Program-made: the position numbers and the translations under genes
Shown here: positions 46,798 to 57,189 of the stretch, piece by piece
How positions within the stretch are numbered: position 1 is the first letter of the stretch
How the letters are laid out: every line of letters starts with the position of its first letter
From: Mauremys mutica
Lineage: Eukaryota; Chordata; Testudines; Geoemydidae
Reading direction: 5' to 3'
Assembly: GCF_020497125.1 (NCBI RefSeq)
Contig: NC_059075.1
Location: 61,895,321-61,959,320, forward strand
Length of the DNA: 64,000 nucleotides
The notes under the pieces: generated by a model
Databases searched by the model: none
Told to the model about the DNA's origin: nothing
The model's input: only the letters and a program-made list of their open reading frames with translations

Positions 46798-49700
46798 ACG
46801 CCCGGGGCTGTAGGATGGGTCTCCGCAGGAGCCAGGTGCTCTCCTTCCTTCGGGTCGGGGGGTACTCTGTGGTTTTCCTGCAGGAGACCCATACGGATCC
46901 GGCCGCTGAAGCTAGCTGGCGGCTGGAGTGGGGGGACAGGGTCTACTTTAGCCACCTCTCGGTTCGCTCGGCGGGAGTGGCGACCCTGTTCTCCCCCGAC
47001 CTACGGCCCGAGGTGCTGGGGGTCGCCGAGGCTGTGCCGGGCCGCCTGCTGCACCTCCGGGTCCGCATGGAGGGGCTTGTGGTTAATCTCGTCAACGTCT
47101 ATGCCCCGACATCGGGCCCGGAGAGGTTGCGTTTTTATCGGCAGGCGTCCGCCTTCCTCGGCTCCCTGGATCCTCGTGAGTGCCTGGTCCTGGGCGGGGA
47201 CTTTAACACCACCCTCGAGGAACGGGACCGCTCGGGGACCGAGCAGTGCCCGGCCGCCGCGGACGTCCTCCGGGAGATCGTCGAACGCCACTCCCTGGTG
47301 GACGTCTGGCGCGACCACCACCCGGACGACGTCTCGACTTTCACCTTCGTCCGGGTGGAGGCCCATCGGTCGCGCCACTCCCGGCTGGACCGCATTTATC
47401 TGTCACGTTTCCACCTTTCACGAGCCCACTCCTCCAGCGTTCGGCCGGCCCCCTTTTCGGATCACCACCTTGCCACCGTGACGGCCTCTCTCTGCGCGGA
47501 GAGGCCGGGGCCGGCCTACTGGCATTTTAATAATAGTTTGCTGGAGGACGTGGGCTTCGTGGCGTCCTTCCGGGAGTTCTGGCTGGCCTGGCGAGGGCAG
47601 AGACGTGCCTTTCCCTCGGCGCGGCGATGGTGGGACCTGGGGAAGGTGCGCGCCCGGCTCTTCTGCCGCGACTACACCCGGGGCGCCAGCCGACGGAGGG
47701 ATGCGGCGATAGAGCAGTTGGAACGGGAGGTTTTGAAGCTGGAGAGGCGTCTGGCTGCCAGCCCCGAGGATCCATCCCTCTGCGGAGCGTGCCGGGAGAA
47801 GCGGGAGGAGCTCTGGGCCCTCGAGGATCATCGAGCCCGGGGTGCCTTTGTTCGATCCCGCATCCGCCTCCTTCGGGAGATGGATCGCGGCTCCCGCTTC
47901 TTCTACGCCCTGGAGAAAAGGAGGGGGGCCAAAAAGCACGTCACCTGCCTCCTGGCGGAGGACGGCACCCCCCTCACGGATCCGGCGGAGATCTGCAGGA
48001 GGGCCAGGGCCTTCTACGCGGCTCTTTTCTCCCCGGATCCGACCGATCCTAACGCTTGCAGAGTGCTCTGGGATGGACTCCCGACGGTCAGCGCGGGCGA
48101 CCGGGACCGGCTAGAGCTGCCTCTCACTCTGGCCGAGTTCTCGGAAGCCCTCCGTCGCATGCCCACCAATAAATCTCCGGGCATGGACGGGCTGACCGTG
48201 GAGTTCTACCGCGTGTTCTGGGACGTCCTCGGCCCAGACCTAGTCACCGTCTGGGCTGAGTCTTTGCAGAGCGGGGTCCTCCCTCTTTCGTGCAGGCGAG
48301 CCGTGCTCGCCTTATTGCCGAAGAGGGGGGACCTCCGCGATTTACGGAATTGGCGTCCCATCTCGCTCCTCAGCACGGACTACAAAATCGTTGCGAAGGC
48401 CATTTCGATTCGGCTAGGGTCCGTGCTGGCGGCCGTGGTCCACCCGGACCAGACCTACACCGTCCCGGGCCGCACGATCTTTGATAACTTGTATCTGGTC
48501 CGGGACCTTCTGGAATTAGGGTGTAGGGATGGTCTGTCGTTCGCCCTCCTGTCCCTGGATCAGGAGAAGGCGTTCGACAGGGTGGATCACGGGTATCTCC
48601 TGGGCACTCTGCAAGCGTTTGGCTTCGGGTCCCAGTTTGTGGGTTTTCTCCAGGTGCTGTACGCTTCCGCGGAGTGTCTGGTCAGGCTCAACTGGACCCT
48701 GACCGAGCCGGTCAGCTTCGGGCGAGGAGTACGGCAGGGGTGCCCCCTCTCGGGTCAGCTGTACGCTCTGGCGATCGAGCCCTTCCTCTGTCTCCTCCGT
48801 CGGAGGATGATGGGGTTGGTGCTCCGGGAGCCGGAGCTGCGGCTGGTCCTGTCGGCGTACGCCGACGATGTGCTCCTCGTGGTCCAGGACCCGGGCGACT
48901 TGGTGCGGGTGGAGGCTTGCCGGGCCATTTATTCGGCGGCCTCCTCCGCCCGGGTCAACTGGGTCAAGAGCTCTGGCCTGGTGGTAGGGGACGGGTTGCA
49001 GGCGAGCTCCCTCCCACCCGCGCTTCAGGCCATCCGGTGGAGCGCGGGTCCGCTGCTCTATCTCGGCGTTTACCTTTCTGCCACGCATCCGTCTCCGCCG
49101 GAGAACTGGCATGGTTTAGAGGGCGGGGTGAGGGCGCGGCTCCGGAAATGGACAGGACTACTCCGGTGCCTCTCTCTTCGAGGGAGGGCGCTGGTGCTGA
49201 ATCAATTAGTCCTGTCCATGCTCTGGTACCGGCTCAACACCCTGGTCCCGGCCCCGGATTTCCTGGCCAACCTCCGGACGGCGGTTCTGGGGTTCTTCTG
49301 GCCAGGAACGCACTGGGTCTCTGCAGGGGTCCTCCACCTGCCCCTGGAGGAGGGGGGGCAGGGCCTGAAGTGCCTGCGCACTCAGGTCCACGTCTTCCGC
49401 CTCCAGGCCCTGCAGAGGCTCCTGTATGGTGTGGGTAGTCCGGCGTGGAGCGTATTGGCACACACCTTCCTCCGCCACTTCCGAGGGCTCCGATACGACC
49501 GGCAGCTCTTTTCTCTCCATCCGAGAGGTCTTCCGCGAGACCTCTCTGGGCTGCCGGTCTTCTACCAAGACCTCCTCCGGACCTGGAAGCTCTTTTCAAC
49601 GACCAGGTCCGTGGCGGCCACCGTGGGGGTCGATCTCCTCGCGGAGCCCCTGCTACACAACCCCCAGCTCCGTGTGCAGGTGGCGGAGTCCCCCGCGGTG

Positions 49701-50690
49701 CGCCAGAGGCTGGTCTTGGCAGGAGTCACCAGGGTCGGAGACCTCCTGGACTACGACCGGGGAGACTGGCTGGATCCCCTGACGCTCGCTCAGCGCATGG
49801 GGGTCTCCAGCCCTCGTACCCCCCGGCGCGTACTTCAGGAGGTGAAGGCCGCTTTACTGCCCGCTGCTCGGGTTTACCTCGACCGGGTCCTGCGAGAGGG
49901 CACGCCCCGCCCACCTTCCACCCCGGGCCCTGTGGATCTTTTTATCGGGCCCCTACCCCGTGGCCCCAATCACCCCCCTCGCCCTTTCACTGCAAGCCGG
50001 CTGCCTGATCTGCAGCCGGTTTTGTTTCAGACCGCGCCAAGAAAACACCTGTACACGCTCGTGCTCCACACGCTTCACCACCTCACCCTCGCGTCCCGCC
50101 CCGATACGAAATGGCGGGACCTCCTGCCACCTCTCGAGGGTGAGGAGCCCCGGTGGGCCAGCCTGTATTCTGCCCTGGTCCCGAGGCCCGCCGGGGATGT
50201 CAGTTGGCGGCTCCTTCATGGGGCCGTGAGCACGGGCGTGTACTTGGCGCGGTTTACCCCTGTCCCCAACACCTGCCCCTTTTGTGGCGTGAAGGAGACC
50301 CTGGCGCATGTTTATTTAGAGTGCGCCAGGTTGCAGCCCCTGTTCCGGCTCCTCTTGGATCTCCTATTGCGTTTTTGGTTGCACTTTTCCCCTCACCTGT
50401 TTATCTATGCACTCCCCATCCGTGGCCCCACGAAGTCGCGGGATCTCCTTGTCAACCTCCTCTTAGTCCTGGCCAAACTGGCCATCTATAAAACCAGAGA
50501 GAGGAGGTTGGCTGATGGGATTTCCTGCGACTGTGGGGCCTATTTCCGCTCCTCCATCCGTTCACGCATCCGGGCGGAGTTCCTCTGGGCGGCGTCCACT
50601 GGCTCTCTTGACACCTTCGAGGAGCAGTGGGCGTTGTCCGGGGTTCTCTGCTCGGTGTCCCCATCTGGTTCCCTTCATTTAGCCCTATGA
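46770..50690 (+). CDS. Tx1-like LINE ORF2, endonuclease-reverse transcriptase
   Basis: 1306 residues, intact, close to the length of Xenopus Tx1 ORF2. The N-terminal APE-type endonuclease shows Asn10 (TLNARG), Glu39 (LQETH), Tyr111 (NVYAP), Asp144/Asn146 (GGDFN), Asp207 (SRLDRIY) and Asp231/His232 (SDHH). Reverse transcriptase: MDGLTVEFY (472-480), NWRPISLL (527-534), Asp597 in LSLDQEKAFDRVDH (594-607), RQGCPLSGQLYALAIEPF (655-672) and the catalytic YADD (697-700). The C-terminal part has a CCHC motif at Cys1169, Cys1172, His1180, Cys1185 (CX2CX7HX4C). Expected role: nick target DNA and prime reverse transcription of element RNA. All catalytic residues are present. The start ATG overlaps the end of ORF1, implying reinitiation or another coupled mechanism. 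Some Tx1 relatives are target-specific; no target can be named here. Confidence 0.93.
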   Translation: MATIIFATLNARGCRMGLRRSQVLSFLRVGGYSVVFLQETHTDPAAEASWRLEWGDRVYFSHLSVRSAGVATLFSPDLRPEVLGVAEAVPGRLLHLRVRMEGLVVNLVNVYAPTSGPERLRFYRQASAFLGSLDPRECLVLGGDFNTTLEERDRSGTEQCPAAADVLREIVERHSLVDVWRDHHPDDVSTFTFVRVEAHRSRHSRLDRIYLSRFHLSRAHSSSVRPAPFSDHHLATVTASLCAERPGPAYWHFNNSLLEDVGFVASFREFWLAWRGQRRAFPSARRWWDLGKVRARLFCRDYTRGASRRRDAAIEQLEREVLKLERRLAASPEDPSLCGACREKREELWALEDHRARGAFVRSRIRLLREMDRGSRFFYALEKRRGAKKHVTCLLAEDGTPLTDPAEICRRARAFYAALFSPDPTDPNACRVLWDGLPTVSAGDRDRLELPLTLAEFSEALRRMPTNKSPGMDGLTVEFYRVFWDVLGPDLVTVWAESLQSGVLPLSCRRAVLALLPKRGDLRDLRNWRPISLLSTDYKIVAKAISIRLGSVLAAVVHPDQTYTVPGRTIFDNLYLVRDLLELGCRDGLSFALLSLDQEKAFDRVDHGYLLGTLQAFGFGSQFVGFLQVLYASAECLVRLNWTLTEPVSFGRGVRQGCPLSGQLYALAIEPFLCLLRRRMMGLVLREPELRLVLSAYADDVLLVVQDPGDLVRVEACRAIYSAASSARVNWVKSSGLVVGDGLQASSLPPALQAIRWSAGPLLYLGVYLSATHPSPPENWHGLEGGVRARLRKWTGLLRCLSLRGRALVLNQLVLSMLWYRLNTLVPAPDFLANLRTAVLGFFWPGTHWVSAGVLHLPLEEGGQGLKCLRTQVHVFRLQALQRLLYGVGSPAWSVLAHTFLRHFRGLRYDRQLFSLHPRGLPRDLSGLPVFYQDLLRTWKLFSTTRSVAATVGVDLLAEPLLHNPQLRVQVAESPAVRQRLVLAGVTRVGDLLDYDRGDWLDPLTLAQRMGVSSPRTPRRVLQEVKAALLPAARVYLDRVLREGTPRPPSTPGPVDLFIGPLPRGPNHPPRPFTASRLPDLQPVLFQTAPRKHLYTLVLHTLHHLTLASRPDTKWRDLLPPLEGEEPRWASLYSALVPRPAGDVSWRLLHGAVSTGVYLARFTPVPNTCPFCGVKETLAHVYLECARLQPLFRLLLDLLLRFWLHFSPHLFIYALPIRGPTKSRDLLVNLLLVLAKLAIYKTRERRLADGISCDCGAYFRSSIRSRIRAEFLWAASTGSLDTFEEQWALSGVLCSVSPSGSLHLAL

Positions 50691-50866
50691 CCTCACTCCC
50701 GCTCCTGTTTTTTTCATTAGTTGTCCCACGTACTTAGTTAGTGTCCCGGACCTGTGGATCCTCTCCTTAGGCTGGGGGGAGGTCCTTTAGCAGTGGGCTT
50801 CGCCCGCCCACTTCCTGGATACTAATAGGACCAGACTCCTGTACCCCACTGGTTTGGGTCTGTCAC
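50691..50866 (+). other. 3' UTR of the Tx1-like element
   Basis: It is short (about 176 nt) and GC-balanced, with a T-run (50707-50713), a predicted two-stem hairpin (50781-50832), and no poly-A tail or AATAAA. The border is inferred from the possible duplicated GGTCTGT at 50857-50863. Confidence 0.6.
50781..50832 (+). other. 3' UTR stem-loop of the Tx1-like element
   Basis: The outer stem pairs GGTCCTTTAG (50781-50790) with CTAATAGGACC (50822-50832), leaving one bulged base. The inner stem pairs GTGGGC (50793-50798) with GCCCAC (50806-50811) around a 7-nt loop. The position near the 3' end makes it a candidate recognition structure for the element's own RT, as known for some LINEs with a required 3' tail. 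Confidence 0.6.
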
Positions 50867-50869
50867 AGG

Positions 50870-51675
50870 TCCTATCACATTGGTCCCTGCCTCCTCCCAG
50901 TCCTCTTCTTGTCTTCTCCACTATGAAAATCTTGACTCAGGCATGACTAAGATAACGGATACAGCAGTGCATCATGAGAAAACACACAAATACTAGAATT
51001 CCCTGCATCTCTTTACTGGAAGAGAGAGAGTCATCTGTCAGTGTCTGTGTAACCAGTTGCACAGCGGAATCTAATGCTTCCAACCTATGGGCAATACTTC
51101 TTTGACTCAGATGAAAGGCTCCTCCCCCCTTTTAGCACCAACGGGTCAGTGGTCTTCACCGCGTGAGACCTTAATGAACCATCTGTTCTTCATTAAAAGC
51201 AGTTAACGACAATTCTAATGGCACTAATTAGGCTGCATGCAAACATCCACATGCTTCAGTGGCTCCAGAGCCCCAGGCAGGAAAAGGTCCAAATTGAACC
51301 AGATGCTGCACTTATTGACAAGTGCAAAACCCCTGCCAGAGAGAGGATACAGATAATCAGGATCAGTCAGGTTCTTCTGCCTCTGTTTCCATCTCCCCTT
51401 CCCCATCTCTTCTTCCTTATTGAAAACATATTTTAAAGCTAATATTTTAGCTTCCCCATTCTATTTCAGCCTTTCCTTTCTGCCTTCTCCCACCTATCCT
51501 ACACCTCTTCCATTCAATGCCTGCCACTGGGAGCAATGGGGAAATGCCAGCAGAATTGTGTGAGTGCATGTGTATCATGACAACATTTGCAGTTCTCTGC
51601 TAGCAATTCCTGAGTCCTGGCTTTTCAGTAGCAATGAGCTTTTAAATTCTAACCAATATATGCAAGGCTTGCGGG
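50870..51675. other. No recognised gene; possible conserved non-coding patch
   Basis: Around 51165-51260 several homeodomain-like TAAT/ATTA cores and an ATGCAAA-type octamer occur close together. This is only an impression; no gene or repeat was recognised. Confidence 0.3.
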
Positions 51676-51679
51676 AGGA

Positions 51680-51870
51680 CAGCTTAATGTGCTCAGATCT
51701 GCTACTGACTTGCCGTGTCACCTTGGCAAATCATGTCACATCTCTGCCTCAGTTTCCCAGTCTATAAGAGTGAAGAGGATAATACTGCACAGGTACTTGT
51801 GAGGGTTTAGTCATTAGTGTTTTGAGATCCTTGGGAGAAAAGCAGCTGTAATTGAAAATTATTAACAATA
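51680..51870 (+). repeat. MIR SINE
   Basis: GTGTCACCTTGGCAAATCAT, CTGCCTCAGTTTCCCAGTCT and TTTGAGATCCTTGGGAGAAA follow the MIR core and tail order. Confidence 0.65.
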
Positions 51871-51964
51871 ATACGAGTTTCCTGTTACTGAGGCAGAGGG
51901 TTTACATCTCACATCATAATCCAGATGGTCAAGATTCAGCAATATATTGTGCCATAGAAATCAG

Positions 51965-52135
51965 TTATAGCAGTGTGACCTAGTAGACTAAGCCCTGGAC
52001 TAGAACATAGGAAAAGTGGGTTCCAATCCTGGCTTTGCTGCTGGGTGACCTTGGGACGGTCATTTCCCCTCATTTCTCTAGCTGTAAAATAGGGTTAATG
52101 ATAGCCAGTGATTGAAAGTGCTAGGTATTATTATA
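51965..52135 (+). repeat. MIR SINE
   Basis: It has a tRNA-like head (GGACTAGAACATAGGAAAAG, GGGTTCCAATCCTGGC) with a B-box match, then GGGTGACCTTGGGACGGTCA and CTAGCTGTAAAATAGGGTTA. This is more complete than the neighbouring copy. Confidence 0.7.
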
Positions 52136-52139
52136 GCAA

Positions 52140-53375
52140 TCCCTTGGCAGAACCTCCAACCCACTGTCCTAATAACCTCATGTTTCTGTTCATTAAGAGA
52201 ATACCTCAGCAGCTACAGGCCATTCAGTGTAACTACTTCAAAGGAGAATCTACTTGGGTTGCTGAGGCCATTTCAAGAATGAGTACTATGGATGCAGAGT
52301 TGGCACACACAGTAAACTAGTGCAGGGCTATTTTTTGAGAGGTCAGAAATTTCAGAGTGGACTAAACCAACATGCTGCTAGGCATCTCAAGTGCTCAAAA
52401 GATTAGTTTTAAGTCTCCTACTAAATGTGGTGCACCCTACTGGCATGAAGGAGATTGGTTCATTGCAGTCAGTGAAGAGCAATAATCACCTTTTCTGAAA
52501 CACCAGTGTTTTCTTGAGAGGTCTTCCACTCCAAGTTGACTCAACACAACCCTGATAATTTTCTGACCTCCAACAAGATCCCATCCTGTATGGTAAAGAT
52601 CAACTGAGACTATAAACTCCTTGCCACTACCTCATCTCCCTTCCATTGCAACTTCTGGGTCATTACAAACAAGATGATGGCAAACTGCCCAAGATGCACT
52701 GCTAGACCTAATGCAATGGGCCTCCTTTGAGAAAGTTTGGGTAAAGGAGGTAGGATGGAGGCTGGATTCTGGGAACAAAGTTTGATTAAAGGCCCAATTC
52801 CCTGGTATGAAGGCCAGTGGTTTATCTATTGTGGCAAGTTCACAAACAGCTTATGGTCTGGTGAGCTCTGAACAAACATTTAGGAACACAAGAAGTCATT
52901 AAGAACTTAGCACAGGCTTGCTCTTCCCACCTTCCCAAGTTCATAAACATAGGAAACACCACTGTTTTTGCACCTGCAAATATCTAGTGTGTGGCCCAGC
53001 CAGCTGTACTTCTGCAGTCTCCAGGAAAAAAGCATCCTCACAGTCAGATGTGAGAGGAGAACCTCTGGCTTTGCCTTCACTAGACTCTGACCTCATGTTA
53101 ATTGATTGCCAAATAATTCAACAGACTTTGCACATTCATGAATGCTAATGGGGGGCACTCCTCACATGTTTTACCCAGGCTATAAACATTTGTTCTTCAC
53201 CACAGGGATTACTCTGGGGTGAGAGAGCAAAGCCATAAGGAGATAGCAGGGGAAGACCCCAGGAGAGGAATCCATCTGGGTAGGGTGGGATTGCCTGGTT
53301 ATCCTACTTCATATGCGTACAGTGAGCTGCTTGATTCACTGCTTGGTTAATTCTAATTTTATAGCAAATGATCTC
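52140..53375. other. No recognised gene
   Basis: Only chance ORFs; no repeat ends were recognised. Confidence 0.45.
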
Positions 53376-53381
53376 TTCTTA

Positions 53382-53674
53382 GGCCAGGTCTACACTCAAA
53401 AGCTAAGTTGACCCAGCTACGTTGCTCAGGGGTGCAAAAAATCTAGACCCCTGAGCGACATAGTTAAGCTGACCTAATCCATGGTGTAGACAGCACTAGA
53501 TTGACAGAAGAATTCTTCTGTTGACCAGGCTACTCCCTCTTGGGGAGGTGGATTAACTACAGTAACAAGAGAACCCTTCCCATCAGCCGAGGTAGTGTCT
53601 ACCCCGAAGCACTACAGTGGTGCAGTTTAGTGCTGCAACTGTGCTGCTGTCACTTTTCAGTTGTAGACAAGCCC
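53382..53674. mobile_element. Harbinger-like MITE with TTA target duplication
   Basis: The left end GGCCAGGTCTACACTC and right end TTGTAGACAAGCCC are imperfect inverted repeats. TTA flanks both sides (53379-53381 and 53675-53677). The interior contains an inverted pair (GCTCAGGGGTGCAAAAAATC and ACCCCTGAGCGACA). There is no coding capacity. Confidence 0.7.
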
Positions 53675-53679
53675 TTAGC

Positions 53680-55260
53680 AGATGATCTCTACCTGGGCTA
53701 GGAGCGCTTTCTTGCTACTATAATAGCTCGCCAACAAACAGAGCTTAAAAGACATCTGAAAACATCAACACCACTATATCATGGCACTCTTCCAGAAACC
53801 TCCAGCACAGAGATGCTTTTATTTAAATGACTCCTTCTGTATTACTGTACGGTACCCAAGAACCACTGGCACTGAGACATGAGTGCATTACTTCCATTGT
53901 ACAAAGAATTTGGGAATCTCCAGCACTGAAAACATAACTGCATCCCCTCTGGTTTATCACTGCACAGCAGTACCAGGAATGTCCCACACTGAGAGCCCAC
54001 CATTACACACTGTATCAGAGCATGGCATTCACAAACAGCACCAGCTGAGAATTCTGCAGTATGGACTGCTACCCACCAGGATACTGCTAACATCAGAAAG
54101 GACTGCGCCTCTTTAAATATGAATTACATCAGCAAGCCCAGCTATTAATGATAGATTAGATAGGGTAGTCTTGATGTACAGAACTCTAGGCAATAAGGCA
54201 ATGAAAACAATGACAATTCTTTCAAATAGGTTAGCATGTAGTGCAGTATCACAAATTTTCTGTTAATGGCCTGATTTTCCCAATATATTGACCCCCCCCA
54301 AAAAATCACACACACAGCCCCCAGTTATTTCAGGGCACGTGTGTTTGCCCGGCATTTTTGCAACTCAGACCATCAGACTTGAATCTGTCTGTGTGTTCTA
54401 TGTGCCTCCCTCCTTCCCACAGCTCTCTCTCTCTCTCTCTCCACTGAAGCCTCCTTTCCCTCTAATCAAATATAATAAACTGGTTTCCCTCTCCAGAAGC
54501 AACTCATTACCAAGCTAGTTGAAGGAGATTATCAGACAGGGCAGTATATTTCTGCACAATGACCTGTGAAGGTTGTGCTCCAAGAAGAGAGTTCTATATG
54601 TGAGAGGACACCCAGTGTCTGGATACAAACATCTGCCTGTTTGAGATTAACATCAGATTTTCAGAGCAGGTCTGTACCTTGATTTTTATTTCCACCTAGG
54701 CAAACTGGAAGGGGCTGCCATTTTGTGTGTGCAGCTTATAAAAGCCACACAGCAAACGGTGCCGAGATGCAAGTTTCATAGGAAATGGAAGGCCAGGGGT
54801 CAGGACAGAACTTGTCAATGCTAACAGCTAAGAAGACGACTTGCTATAGCAGTAGTATGAAATATCCATGTTTTGTGACAAAGTGGTTAACTAATGCCAC
54901 CTCTGGGGCTAGATCTCAAATCTATCTAGACATTTTAAGGAGAAATGCGATTGTTATCTCAATTCTGTCCCCAAAAGAGTGCAATCTATATCACAAGAGA
55001 ACCACATCGTGTTTTTAAGCAGACTTTGTTCAGGAGAGGGCACAGTACGAGTTTATATGGACTGTGAATTACTTACTGCCTCTGTAGCAATTGTTTCCTG
55101 CAGGCCAGGATGGAGGCATAGGTTTCCTGCTTCTGATGTACTTAAAACAATTTTTGCTGTTAGTTTTTGTGCCTTTTGCTCGTTGCTCTTCAAATTCTTT
55201 TTTTTATTTTTTGCCTGCCTAATTACACCAGATTAATTTAAGGGGTAGCCTTCTGACACA
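53680..55260. other. No recognised gene
   Basis: A short (CT)n run occurs at 54424-54441. No other feature is supported. Confidence 0.45.
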
Positions 55261-55264
55261 GACT

Positions 55265-55475
55265 TCCTGATTGACCTTGGATGAGTCACTTAATCTCTGG
55301 GTGCCTCCGTTATTCTTCTGTAAAATGGAGAGAGAATATTTCCTTTTCTGTCTTTTTTATTTAGATTGTAAGCTTTTCACGGCAGGAACTGTCTCTTATT
55401 CTGTTTGGCACAGTGGGGCCCTGATTTCAATTGGAGTCTCTAGGTATTACTGTAATACAAATAATTTTTTAAAGC
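55265..55475 (+). repeat. MIR-like SINE with long tail
   Basis: TTGACCTTGGATGAGTCACT, TTCTGTAAAATGGAGAGAGA, GGCAGGAACTGTCTCTTATT and GTGGGGCCCTGATTTCAATT occur in order. These are the core and extended tail of the same sauropsid SINE seen in part at 21730 and 36290. Confidence 0.65.
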
Positions 55476-55479
55476 CAGG

Positions 55480-56940
55480 AATATTAAATGAAAATAAACC
55501 AAAACCTGTCAATACAACATTACGGTTGCACTGCTTGAAATAACAGACAATCAGGACATTTTAAAATTGAAGTTCCAACAGCAATGTTAACTCGGTGACA
55601 TTTGCCAACCTTGCCCGATTTATATTGTATTATTTTTAAAAAACAAAAAATGTGTTAAACTTTACATTTAACAAGAAAAGCAGGAATAGTAAGTGCCATC
55701 TATGTGCAAGGCTGTCACGTTAACAGTGCTGTGGGGAAAATAGGGACCAGCCCTAAAGTCTGGGTTTGAACCCACAACATTCTGGGGTATTTGTATTACA
55801 GGGCTTGGTTCACATTTCTCTCTAATAGGGAGATGCCAAGCCTGTGTGCTTAGAAGACATTTCTCCTCTTACAGAGATTGGATGACCCTTCCTTGAGGGT
55901 TCAATGGGACTACTTGTGGGACTAAGGGCCCACAATGAGATCAAGAGTTACAGAATCTACCCCATTAAAATGAATTTGTATTGAAATGCTTTTTGTGCTG
56001 AGCTAATGCCATTCTGCGTTGAGCTCCATACTTTCTTCTCCGCCTCCCACTCCCTACAGCTAGCTGCTATGTCCATTTGGGGCGGGGTGCTTAGGGGGTG
56101 CAAGCGAGTCAGCAAGGGGAAAATAGGACACTGATGAAAAATGCATGTGCGGCCTTATCTGGGAAATGGACAGTTTTTTTCCATTTCTTTACCCCTTGCT
56201 GGATAAACAGGCCAATCATGGAGTCAGCAGCCAGAGCAATTTCTGAATCAATATTTATAAAGCCATTTTCCAAATGTTATTTCGCGCCTCATTGGTCAAA
56301 GAGCATCCTCTCTGATCGAGCCAGAGGATCCTGACCTGCTGATGATGGAGGGGCTGCTTGAGGACATAAAGTAGAACTGGTCGCCTAGTCCTAGATAAAG
56401 TCCCCAATGTGACTGTGCATTGCTCTTCTCCCCACCACCCTCCCCCTCCTCTTTATCACCTCCCTCCCTTGCTGTGGGCCCGGCAGTTTAACCCTCATTA
56501 AAAGCCCTAAACAAGCTGCTCATTCATTAGCAACAGTCGAGCTGGGAAAAGGGGGCATTAAAGCCATGGGTGCCCACCCCACCCTCCGGGCAAGTAGTTT
56601 TGTCTGTAGTACTTTTCATTAAATAGAGGATAGATTTTTTTTTTCTCGCTTAAGCATACAAAGTGTACTCACAGTGATGCCGTCACACAAAACAATGGCA
56701 ACAATTATGAGGCGGGGGGTTCCTCCTGACAGATGAAAGATGTGTGTGGGCCTTGTTCAAAGAACAGATCACAGATGACAGTAAACCCCAAGGAAGACTG
56801 TGTGACTAATGTAGGACAGAGTCTGAAAATCGGATCACGAGAAACAGGCCCAGAGACATTCAGTAAAAAATATGTTGTTTCCCATCAAACAAAGAGAAAA
56901 CTATGTATTAAAAAGCCACTATTGGTTCAGATCTTGGAAG
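55480..56940. other. No recognised gene; candidate conserved patch at 56450-56640
   Basis: The stretch at 56480-56630 is CATTAAA/CATTAG-rich with several homeodomain-like cores in otherwise unique-looking DNA. It may be a conserved non-coding element, but nothing in a single sequence can show that. Confidence 0.3.
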
Positions 56941-56947
56941 ATACTAA

Positions 56948-57183
56948 GGCTTCGTCTACACTAGCACTTTTGTCAGTAAAACTTTTGTCAGTCAGGGTGT
57001 GAAAAATACACCCCCCTGACCTAGCTAAGTTTCACTGACAAAAGCGCCAGTATGGACAGCGCTATGTTGGCAGGAGAGGCTCTCAGATGTTCATTGGAGG
57101 TGGTTTAATGATGCTGACGGGAGAGCAGTGCAGCTACAGTGGTACAGCTGTGCCGCTGTAAGGTCTGTAGTGTAGCCATAGCC
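56948..57183. mobile_element. Harbinger-like MITE
   Basis: The ends GGCTTCGTCTACACTAG and TGTAGTGTAGCCATAGCC are imperfect inverted repeats, preceded by TAA (56945-56947) and followed by TTA (57184-57186). The mismatch leaves it open whether TAA is part of the inverted repeat or a mutated duplication. An interior inverted pair (TCAGGGTGTGAAAAATACAC / CCCCTGACC) is present. Confidence 0.6.
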
Positions 57184-57189
57184 TTAGTG

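Larger units (their letters stand above)
42421..50866 (+). mobile_element. Full-length L1/Tx1-type non-LTR retrotransposon
   Basis: About 8.4 kb on the + strand: 5' leader, ORF1 (44248-46797), ORF2 (46770-50690) and a short 3' UTR. The base composition is strikingly GC- and CpG-rich compared with AT-rich flanks. The ORF2 length (1306 aa), the ORF1 zinc knuckle, the endonuclease plus RT order and the terminal CCHC all fit the Tx1 clade known from Xenopus. The borders are inferred: GGTCTGTGACA at 42420-42430 and GGTCTGTCACA at 50857-50867 may be the target duplication (10/11 match). There is no poly-A tail, as in several Tx1 relatives. Both ORFs are intact, so this is a recent copy. Confidence 0.85.

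Noticed and set aside
46900..50664. Other-frame ORFs within ORF2, up to 254 codons
   Set aside because: They overlap a complete endonuclease-RT frame with intact motifs, so they are frame shadows.
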